Below, one piece after another: positions 1 to 5,150 of a stretch of DNA of 10,710 nt (position 1 is its first letter; each line of letters begins with the position of its first letter). Source of the DNA: Actinomycetes bacterium. Lineage in GTDB: Bacteria; Actinomycetota; Acidimicrobiia; Acidimicrobiales; Microtrichaceae. The stretch covers positions 1 to 10,710 of the forward strand of contig JAEYSR010000178.1 of assembly GCA_023434535.1 (NCBI GenBank), given 5' to 3'. A model generated the notes under the pieces. That model did not search any database. It had not been told where the DNA came from and saw only the letters and a program-made list of their open reading frames with translations. The position numbers were made by a program, and so were the translations under genes.

Positions 1-1
1 C

Positions 2-268
2 CTCAACGCCCTCCTGGCCGACGTCGACCTCAACGCGCTGATGACCGGGATCGACCTGAACGCGCTGCTGACCGACGTGGACCTGAACGCACTGCTCGGC
101 GACGTCGACATGGACGCGCTGCTGACCGGCGTCGACCTGAACGAGCTGCTGACCCGCGTCGACCTCAACGCCCTCCTGGCCAACCTCGACATCAACGCCG
201 TCGTCGACCGACTCGACGTCGACGGGTTGATCGCCAACACCGAGATGGGGGCGATCATCGTCCGCTCC
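2..268 (+). repeat. 27-bp in-frame tandem repeat array (about 10 units)
   Basis: Units of exactly 27 bp begin with GAC at 26, 53, 80, 107, 134, 161, 188, 215 and (as GAG) 242, plus one partial unit at the window edge. Each encodes D/E-L/I/M/V-N/D-A/G/E-L/I/V-L/I/V-x-x-V/I/L. The 18-base string starting at 2 recurs exactly at 164, which is six units later. This suggests either recent unit duplication or homogenisation within the array. The array probably continues upstream of the window. Period and frame are read directly from the sequence. Confidence 0.85.
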
Positions 269-508
269 ACCGGCGGCGCAGCGTCCGAGGCTCTCGACGC
301 CGTGCGCAGCCAGGGCGTCTCGATCGACACGGTGATCGCCCGGATCGCGAACCGCGTCCTGCGTCGCGACGTGGACTCGCTGCCGGAGGGCCCGCCCCTG
401 CTGGTCGAACAGCACCTGGCGCTGCCGGCGGCAGGAGTGAACCCGACCGACGCCATCGACGCCCGGAGCGCCCCTCGCGACGACGCGGCCGACGGGGCCC
501 GCACATGA
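2..508 (+). CDS. Nine-residue repeat protein upstream of RDD gene (5' end outside window)
   Basis: The frame is open from the first bases of the window, so the true start lies upstream and only the C-terminal part (about 168 residues) is seen. The first ~90 residues are nine-residue repeats of the form D-L-N-A-L-L-x-x-V/I. About ten units are visible, and the later ones drift (DINAVVDRL, DVDGLIANT, EMGAIIVRS). After the repeats comes a conserved-looking helical segment (RSTGGAASEALDAVRSQG, then VLRRDVDSLPEGPP) and a polar, probably disordered tail. An internal ATG at 41 falls inside the repeat array and is unlikely to be the start. The stop overlaps the RDD gene start as ATGA, so the two are translationally coupled. 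From memory, actinobacterial RDD-family proteins exist in which similar repeats and the same STG...ASE segment precede the RDD domain in one chain. I infer a membrane-associated partner of the RDD protein; the function is unknown. Confidence 0.8.
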   Translation, partial: LNALLADVDLNALMTGIDLNALLTDVDLNALLGDVDMDALLTGVDLNELLTRVDLNALLANLDINAVVDRLDVDGLIANTEMGAIIVRSTGGAASEALDAVRSQGVSIDTVIARIANRVLRRDVDSLPEGPPLLVEQHLALPAAGVNPTDAIDARSAPRDDAADGART

Positions 509-1041
509 GCGTCACGACGGCCGGGACCGATCCGACCGCGGCGGTGTCCCGCCAGGGCCACTACGCCGGTGCCGCCACCCGACTCGCCGCCTTCGCCGTC
601 GACCAGACGGCGATCACGTCGGTGTTCGCCATCGGCTCCGCCGTCGCGGCATGGGTCATCGCCCTGATCACCGCGGACGAGGTGAAGTGGGACCCCGACG
701 CCGCGATCTCGGGCCTCGTCTTCATCTTCTGGTGGTTCACCTACTTCGCCTACCCCTGGTCGGTCAGCGGGAAGACCCTGGGCATGGCCCTCCTCGGGAT
801 CCGAGTGGTGCGGGCGGACGGGGCGTCGGCCGGACCACGGCACGCCGTCGTGCGGGCACTCGCGCTCCCGCTGTCGTTCCTGACCCTCGGCATCGGGTTC
901 CTGCCGATCATCTTCGGACGCCATCGGCGTGCCCTCCACGACAAGATCGGCGGCACGGCGGTCGTCTACTCGTGGGACGCACGCGGCGCCCGTTGGCGCT
1001 TCCTGGCCCGCCAGCAGGAGAACGACCCGACCGTCGAGTGA
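505..1041 (+). CDS. RDD family integral membrane protein
   Basis: This 178-residue protein has the RDD layout (PF06271). The first helix carries R26-L-A-A-F-A-V-D33, the Arg/Asp pair of the family. Hydrophobic segments lie at about residues 34-56, 69-85 and 114-137. The GKTLGMALLGIRVV loop (89-102) and the terminal HRRALHDKIGGTAVV block with Asp146 are typical of the family. RDD proteins are small membrane proteins of mostly unknown function; some have been linked to ion transport. The ATG at 505 overlaps the TGA of the repeat protein (ATGA), so it needs no separate ribosome binding site and is probably expressed with that gene. Family assignment is firm; the transported substrate or role is not known. 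Confidence 0.9.
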   Translation: MSVTTAGTDPTAAVSRQGHYAGAATRLAAFAVDQTAITSVFAIGSAVAAWVIALITADEVKWDPDAAISGLVFIFWWFTYFAYPWSVSGKTLGMALLGIRVVRADGASAGPRHAVVRALALPLSFLTLGIGFLPIIFGRHRRALHDKIGGTAVVYSWDARGARWRFLARQQENDPTVE

Positions 1042-1100
1042 GCACTCCCGGGTCACGGCACCCGACCCGCGTCGTCGGGGCGGGCCGTCGGCGGCTCGGT

Positions 1101-1129
1101 CCGACCGGTGGTCCGATCGGCCCGGTCGG
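1101..1129 (+). terminator. Possible terminator hairpin after the RDD gene
   Basis: CCGACCGG (1101-1108) is perfectly complementary to CCGGTCGG (1122-1129), giving an 8-bp GC stem with a 13-base loop that itself contains the palindrome CCGATCGG. A second 6-bp stem (CCCGAC 1061-1066 with GTCGGG 1074-1079) lies upstream. Neither is followed by a T run, so intrinsic termination would have to be of the U-poor kind proposed for actinobacteria. Hairpins also arise easily by chance in such GC-rich DNA. The 1042-1255 gap holds nothing else I can support apart from the weak promoter before 1256. Confidence 0.3.
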
Positions 1130-1242
1130 GAACCGGTGCGTCGGTCCCGGGGCCCAGGGTCGGGGGGATTCTGCCCACCTGATCCCTCGGACCCGTCACA
1201 GGATGGGCCGGATCGGCTGCAGACAACCGGTCCGGCGTTCGT

Positions 1243-1248
1243 CACACT
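1243..1248 (+). promoter_or_regulatory. Weak -10 box for a leaderless DUF4262 transcript
   Basis: CACACT ends 7 bases before the ATG at 1256. It matches the actinobacterial -10 pattern TAnnnT at positions 2 and 6 only. No Shine-Dalgarno sequence precedes the ATG, and the spacing would place transcription start at or next to the A of ATG. I see no -35 box. Support is mainly the same arrangement before two other genes in this window (1809 and 4380). Confidence 0.3.
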
Positions 1249-1255
1249 GCGTCCC

Positions 1256-1717
1256 ATGGGAGCGTTCGAAGTCGTCGAGAGTTTCAAGCAGGACATCGCG
1301 GAGGTCGGCTACACGGTGGCCGCGGTCACCGGAGATCGCACCGGCTGCGACTGGGCCTACAGCGTCGGGTTGACCCGATCGTTCGGCCACCCCGAGCTGA
1401 TCATCGTCGGCCTGGACGCTCCGCTCGCCGGAGCGATCGTCCAGGCCATGGCCGACAAGGTGGCCCACGGGGTCGACCTGCGGGGACGGGAGGGCGTGCG
1501 GGTCGGACCGATGCCGCTCCGCTTCCGGGAGGTGGACGACGTGTTCTGCAGCCAGGGGGACTGGTTCAACCTGGGGCGGGAGATCATGGCCGACCTCGGC
1601 GATCGCTGGCCCGCCACCCTCCAGATCGTCTGGGCCGATGTCGACGGGCGCTACCCGGAGCGCAGCGACGACCCCGCCTGGTTCCTGCGCCAACCCCTGC
1701 TCGTCGGCCAGACCTGA
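1256..1717 (+). CDS. DUF4262 domain-containing protein
   Basis: This 153-residue soluble protein matches DUF4262 (PF14081). An N-terminal strand-rich part (TVAAVTGDRTGCDWAYSVGL, residues ~20-39) is followed by the family signature TRSFGHPELIIVGL (~40-53). A C-terminal part follows with conserved-looking FCSQGDW (~100) and LQIVWADVDGRYP. The start is ATG 1256, because the family's conserved region begins about 20 residues later and upstream in-frame sequence is proline/arginine-rich and not protein-like. The biochemical function of DUF4262 is unknown. There is no signal peptide or membrane segment. It stands alone between two non-coding gaps and is probably its own leaderless transcript. Confidence 0.88.
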   Translation: MGAFEVVESFKQDIAEVGYTVAAVTGDRTGCDWAYSVGLTRSFGHPELIIVGLDAPLAGAIVQAMADKVAHGVDLRGREGVRVGPMPLRFREVDDVFCSQGDWFNLGREIMADLGDRWPATLQIVWADVDGRYPERSDDPAWFLRQPLLVGQT

Positions 1718-1796
1718 GACCCGGGACGCTGCGGCCGTCGCGGTCCGTCTCCGCGGCCGCGGCTCCCGGTCGGAGGAGCGACGTCCGACGGTGTGG

Positions 1797-1802
1797 CAGG
1801 CT
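1797..1802 (+). promoter_or_regulatory. Probable -10 box of a leaderless promoter
   Basis: CAGGCT differs from the TAnnnT consensus only at its first base and ends 6 bases before the ATG at 1809. That places the transcription start at the A of the start codon or next to it. No Shine-Dalgarno sequence lies upstream of the ATG, as expected for leaderless initiation. There is no recognisable -35 box. Confidence 0.42.
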
Positions 1803-1808
1803 CGGCGG

Positions 1809-2654
1809 ATGACCGTGGCGCGACCGCTGACCCCCGACCTCGTGGTGGCCGACGCGGTGGCGTCGCTGGAGGACCTCCACTCGCTCACCTCGTCGCTCGA
1901 CCCCGAGGACTGGACACGGGCGACCGACTGCCCCGGCTGGGACGTCCACGACGTCGTCGCCCACGTCGTCGGCTTCGAGGCGATGCTCGACGGCTCGCCG
2001 ACGCCCGGTCAGGTCCTCGACGAGACCCACGTGCACAACGAGATCGGGGCGATCAACCAGGCCTGGATCGAGTCGCTCCGCGATGTGGAGCCCGCGGCGC
2101 TGCTCGACGACCTGCGGGCCCTCGCCGACCGACGGCGGCAGGAGCTCGCCGCCCGTCCGCCCGAGGACTTCGAGGCGCTGACGTGGAGCCCCGTCGGAGA
2201 GGTGCCGCTCGCCCGGTTCCTGCAGATCCGGACCTTCGACGTCTGGTTCCACGAGCAGGACGTCCGGGAGGCGACCTCCCGACCCGGTGGCCTGGACGGA
2301 CCGGTCGCCGAGAGGGCGCTCACCGAGCTGACCTCCGCGCTCGGCTACGTCGTGGGCAAGCGCGGCGAGGTGCCCGACGGCGACTCCGTCCGGTTCGTGC
2401 TCGCGTCGGACCCGTCGTCGTCGGACGGACGGCCCGAGATCGTCATCGACGTTGCGGTGCGAGGCCGTGCCCGCGTCGTCGACGACCTGGAGGGCGACCC
2501 CACGGCGGTGGTCGAGACCGACCTGGCGACGTTCACGAGGTTGGCCGGCGGCCGTCGGGATCCGCAGGAGCTGCTGGACTCCGGGCGGGTCAGGATCTCC
2601 GGCGACGCCGAGCTCGGCGACCGGGTGGTCCGCAACCTCGCGTACGTCATCTGA
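1809..2654 (+). CDS. Maleylpyruvate isomerase family mycothiol-dependent enzyme (DinB-like)
   Basis: This 281-residue protein has a DinB-like four-helix N-terminal domain (MDMPI_N, PF11716) and a C-terminal SCP2-like domain. The C-terminal domain spans roughly residues 180-281, with the terminal pattern LLDSGRVRISGDAELGDRVV. In the N-terminal domain, the stretch DCPGWDVHDVVAHVVGFE carries His52. QIRTFDVWFHEQDVREA carries Asp144 and His148. The metal ligands of Corynebacterium glutamicum maleylpyruvate isomerase, from memory, are His52, Glu144 and His148, so positions match with Asp replacing Glu. Family members use mycothiol as a thiol cofactor and act as isomerases, transferases or detoxifying enzymes. 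No neighbouring gentisate-pathway gene is present, so the actual substrate is open. The start is ATG 1809, with a -10 box immediately upstream. Confidence 0.87.
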   Translation: MTVARPLTPDLVVADAVASLEDLHSLTSSLDPEDWTRATDCPGWDVHDVVAHVVGFEAMLDGSPTPGQVLDETHVHNEIGAINQAWIESLRDVEPAALLDDLRALADRRRQELAARPPEDFEALTWSPVGEVPLARFLQIRTFDVWFHEQDVREATSRPGGLDGPVAERALTELTSALGYVVGKRGEVPDGDSVRFVLASDPSSSDGRPEIVIDVAVRGRARVVDDLEGDPTAVVETDLATFTRLAGGRRDPQELLDSGRVRISGDAELGDRVVRNLAYVI

Positions 2655-2680
2655 CGTCCGTCACAGGCGGTCAGGCCGCG

Positions 2681-2709
2681 TCGACCGGATTTCGGCCCGG
2701 TGGTATCAT
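2681..2709 (+). promoter_or_regulatory. carD promoter (-35 TCGACC, 17-bp spacer, -10 TATCAT)
   Basis: TCGACC at 2681-2686 differs by one base from the TTGACn -35 box and is separated by exactly 17 bases from TATCAT at 2704-2709, an excellent -10 box (TAnnnT). Transcription would start near 2715-2717, giving a leader of about 95 bases before the carD start. This is the best housekeeping-sigma promoter in the window. A short inverted repeat, TGACG-TC-CGTCA (2652-2663), overlaps the stop codon of the preceding gene just upstream; I cannot assign it a function. Confidence 0.7.
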
Positions 2710-2725
2710 CGTCCGTTCGTCAGGT

Positions 2726-2764
2726 AGCGGTCCGCTCGAACCTCCGTCGTTCGACCGAACCGCT
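2726..2764 (+). promoter_or_regulatory. Long stem-loop in the carD 5' leader
   Basis: The 15-base arms 2726-2740 and 2750-2764 pair at 13 of 15 positions (mismatches 2732/2758 and 2735/2755) around a 9-base loop at 2741-2749. It begins about 10 bases after the inferred transcription start and ends about 46 bases before the GTG. It therefore lies wholly in the untranslated leader and leaves the Shine-Dalgarno sequence free. There is no T run after it. It could stabilise the mRNA, act in attenuation, or be bound by a protein. It does not match a riboswitch class that I recognise. Confidence 0.5.
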
Positions 2765-2810
2765 CCGGGCTGAGCCTCCATCCTCCCTCGACCCCGTGAG
2801 GAACCCCGCA

Positions 2811-3290
2811 GTGGCATTCGACGTCGGCGACCGCGTTGTCTATCCGCACCATGGTGCGGCCGTGATCAAGAAGCGCGAGAAGCGCAAGATCAACGGCACC
2901 ACCACCGAGTACCTGGTGCTGGAGATGGCCCACGGCGAGCTGACCCTGTCGGTCCCGGTGGACAAGGCCGACGACGTCGGCATGCGGCCGCCCATCGGCA
3001 AGGAGGAGGTCGACGACCTCTTCGAGCTGCTCGGCAAGAAGGACGTGCGCGAGCCGGCCAACTGGAGCCGACGCTTCAAGAACCACCAGGAGAAGCTCAA
3101 GTCCGGCGACGTCTACCAGGTCGCCGAGGTGGTGCGGAACCTGGCGCTGCGCGACCAGGCCAAGGGGCTGTCGGCCGGCGAGAAGTCGATGTTCGTCAAG
3201 GCCCGCAGCGTCCTGGTCTCCGAGCTGAGCTTCGCCCTGGACGTCAGCGAGGACGACGCCCTGACCCAGGTGGAGCAGCAGCTCAGCTGA
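2811..3290 (+). CDS. carD: CarD family RNA polymerase-binding transcriptional regulator
   Basis: CarD binds the beta subunit of RNA polymerase and the upstream edge of the -10 region. It stabilises open promoter complexes at many promoters, including rRNA promoters, and is essential in mycobacteria. The 159 residues match the ~162-residue mycobacterial protein. An N-terminal RNA polymerase-interacting domain (residues ~2-55) opens with FDVGDRVVYPHHGAA and contains EYLVLEMAHGELTLSVP. A helical DNA-binding domain (~60-159) follows, with EPANWSRRFK; Trp85 sits where the DNA-contacting Trp85 of M. tuberculosis CarD is. The basic patch KKREKRK (20-26) is prominent. The start is GTG 2811, with the GAGGAA Shine-Dalgarno sequence 7 bases upstream. 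The in-frame GTG at 2700 is rejected because it precedes the -10 box. In many actinobacteria, carD is followed by ispD/ispF; here it is not. Confidence 0.96.
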   Translation: MAFDVGDRVVYPHHGAAVIKKREKRKINGTTTEYLVLEMAHGELTLSVPVDKADDVGMRPPIGKEEVDDLFELLGKKDVREPANWSRRFKNHQEKLKSGDVYQVAEVVRNLALRDQAKGLSAGEKSMFVKARSVLVSELSFALDVSEDDALTQVEQQLS

Positions 3291-3327
3291 GCTCCCTCCG
3301 GCCGTCCGATCGTCGCCGGTGCGCACC

Positions 3328-4344
3328 ATGTCAGCAGGAAGCGGTCCCGACGCCCTGCGCGTCCTGCAGCTCGTCTCCGACAACGACGCGGGCGACGACA
3401 ACCTGGCCGCTCTCGAGCTCCACCGCTCTCTGGGTCGGATCGGCGTCGAGGTCAGGACGCTCGCTCTCGCTCCCGGCGGCGCGGCGGGCCTGGCGTCGGA
3501 GCTGCCGACGATGGCTCCCACGGAGCGGTCCCTGGCCGCCCACACCCAGTTCCGCCGTGAGCAGCGCTGGGCCGACGTGGTGATCCTCCGGGGCGAGGCC
3601 CCGGCCGCGGCGGCGGGCGTCGTCCGGATCCGCAACGCTGCGCCCACGGTGCTGCACCTCACCGGGGAGGTGGACCGCTGGAGCACCGCTCCGGTGCCGT
3701 CGCGGGCCATGCGGTCGGCGATCGCGGCCGATGCGGTCGTGGTGCGCTCCGAGCGCGACGTCGGAGTGGCCGATCGCCTCGGTCGCCCGACCGACTCGGT
3801 CCACGTCCTGCCCTACGGCATCGAGCCGGTGCCGGCGATCTCGCCGTCGCACCGGCGGGCCGCCCGCCTCGAGCTCGGCCTCCCGTCCGACGGACCCGTC
3901 GCCCTCCTCACCGGCGACGACGTCGCGATCGCACGGCTGCGGGAGGAAGCGGGCCGCCTCGGGGTCCCGTGGACGGTGGCGCGCACCTCCGACGACGGGA
4001 TCGTCCGGTTCGGTCCCGGGGAGGTCCCCGACGCCGCGGAGCTGGCGATCGCCGCGGCGGATCTGGTCGTGTCGGACCAGCCCGGCGACGACCTGACCCA
4101 CGAGGTGCTGCGGGCCGCGGCCGCCGGCCTCGCCGTGGTCGCGCCGGCGGCCGGCCCGCTGTCCCAGGACGGCGCGGAGTCGGGCCCGATCGGCTGGTCG
4201 GACCTGTCCGCCGCGGCGACCGCCACCACCGACGAGCGGCGGCGACGCGGGACGGCTGCGGCCGCGCACGTGGGCGAGCACAACTCGGCCTCGACGGTCG
4301 CTCGACGGTGGGTGGAGCTCCTCAGCGACGTGGCGCGGCGCTGA
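3328..4344 (+). CDS. Degenerate GT4-like (GT-B) glycosyltransferase family protein
   Basis: The 338 residues have the outline of a GT-B family 4 glycosyltransferase. The N-terminal Rossmann opening LRVLQLVSDNDAGDDNLAAL is followed by a switch region VHVLPYGIEPVP like the usual vipNGvd motif. A C-terminal domain contains LAIAAADLVVSDQ and then E-VLRAAAAGLAVVAPA, resembling the donor-binding ExxAxGxPVV block. Some expected features are absent or altered. The K/R-rich donor-phosphate segment after the switch is not recognisable, the EGFG-type motif reads GDDL, and the protein is shorter than typical members (~370-400). It may be inactive or have an altered donor. ATG 3328 is chosen; GTG 3319 is an equally possible start, and neither has a clear Shine-Dalgarno sequence. 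It lies 37 bases after carD and may be in the same transcript. Confidence 0.7.
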   Translation: MSAGSGPDALRVLQLVSDNDAGDDNLAALELHRSLGRIGVEVRTLALAPGGAAGLASELPTMAPTERSLAAHTQFRREQRWADVVILRGEAPAAAAGVVRIRNAAPTVLHLTGEVDRWSTAPVPSRAMRSAIAADAVVVRSERDVGVADRLGRPTDSVHVLPYGIEPVPAISPSHRRAARLELGLPSDGPVALLTGDDVAIARLREEAGRLGVPWTVARTSDDGIVRFGPGEVPDAAELAIAAADLVVSDQPGDDLTHEVLRAAAAGLAVVAPAAGPLSQDGAESGPIGWSDLSAAATATTDERRRRGTAAAAHVGEHNSASTVARRWVELLSDVARR

Positions 4345-4365
4345 CGGTCCGGCCGGCCGCGCCGC

Positions 4366-4371
4366 TACCCT
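4366..4371 (+). promoter_or_regulatory. -10 box of the leaderless lipoprotein-lgt promoter
   Basis: TACCCT matches TAnnnT fully and ends 8 bases before the GTG at 4380, which would put the transcription start at the start codon or within a base or two of it. There is no Shine-Dalgarno sequence before the GTG. The box lies just after the end of the glycosyltransferase-like gene. No good -35 match was seen, as is common in actinobacteria. Confidence 0.5.
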
Positions 4372-4379
4372 CGACCATC

Positions 4380-5141
4380 GTGCGCCACCGCCGACTCCGT
4401 CTCGCGACGTCCGTCCTCGCGCTCGTCGTCGTCGGCGCAGCGGCGACCGCGTGCCTCCCGCAGGAACGTGGGGAGGCCCGAGAGGTCGACGAGGCCGGCG
4501 AGGCTCCCGCCGAGCCGCCGACGTTCCCCGCCACCGGTCCGGTCCCGCGCTCGCTGCTGATCGACGGGCTCGTGTACGACTTCACCGCCAACCAGGCGAG
4601 CCTGGACCTCTGGGTCCCGCCGGCCGACCAGGCGCGGTGCGCCGCCACACGGGTGGTCGACACGCTCGGGCCGCCTCGGCTGTCGGAGCTCGGCTACCGA
4701 CCGGGGACGAGCGGCGCGTCGCTCAACGACATCGACCTCACCGACGCCGAGCGGGAGCTGGTGGCCGCCCAGTTCACGTCGTGCGTGGACATGCGCGAGG
4801 CGATCGCCTCGCTCCTGATGGGTGACGGGCACATGGAGGCCCGGGAGGCCACCTGCATCGCCGACGGCCTGAAGGCCCAGGGGCTGGTCGACCCGTTCGC
4901 ACGGGCGTGGGCGTTCGGTCGCACGGTCAACCCGGCCGCCGACGACGGTGCCATGGCCACGGCGCTCATGTCGCTCGCCGGGGTCTGCCTCCCCGACGAC
5001 GCGTTCAGCTGGTACGACACGAACCTGCCCGGCGGCGACGAGGTGCAGGGGACGGGCTCCGGTTCCGGTTCCACGACCAGCACGGTCCCCGGCACGCCCG
5101 ACGGCCTCCAGAGCCGGATCGGCTCCACCTCGACGCCCTGA
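4380..5141 (+). CDS. Secreted lipoprotein with a duplicated two-cysteine module
   Basis: This 253-residue protein starts with a lipoprotein signal: RHRRLRL, then a hydrophobic core (residues ~9-22), then A-T-A-C25, so Cys25 would be diacylated. A Glu/Ala/Pro linker follows. The body has two similar helical modules, each bounded by cysteines: C87 to C135 and C159 to C203. Module 1 reads ARCAATRVVDTLG...LTDAERELVAAQFTSC; module 2 reads ATCIADGLKAQG...AMATALMSLAGVC. The tail is Gly/Ser/Thr-rich. I do not recognise a named family; the layout resembles small secreted actinobacterial cysteine-paired helical proteins. The start is GTG 4380 because it gives a proper signal peptide and has a -10 box directly upstream. 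lgt follows after 9 bases, so the lipoprotein and its lipidating enzyme are probably co-transcribed. Confidence 0.75.
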   Translation: MRHRRLRLATSVLALVVVGAAATACLPQERGEAREVDEAGEAPAEPPTFPATGPVPRSLLIDGLVYDFTANQASLDLWVPPADQARCAATRVVDTLGPPRLSELGYRPGTSGASLNDIDLTDAERELVAAQFTSCVDMREAIASLLMGDGHMEAREATCIADGLKAQGLVDPFARAWAFGRTVNPAADDGAMATALMSLAGVCLPDDAFSWYDTNLPGGDEVQGTGSGSGSTTSTVPGTPDGLQSRIGSTSTP

Positions 5142-5150
5142 GCGACCATC

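Noticed and set aside
2652..2663. TGACG-TC-CGTCA inverted repeat upstream of the carD promoter as an operator
   Set aside because: It is short, has a single copy, and overlaps the preceding stop codon; there is no second site to support regulator binding.
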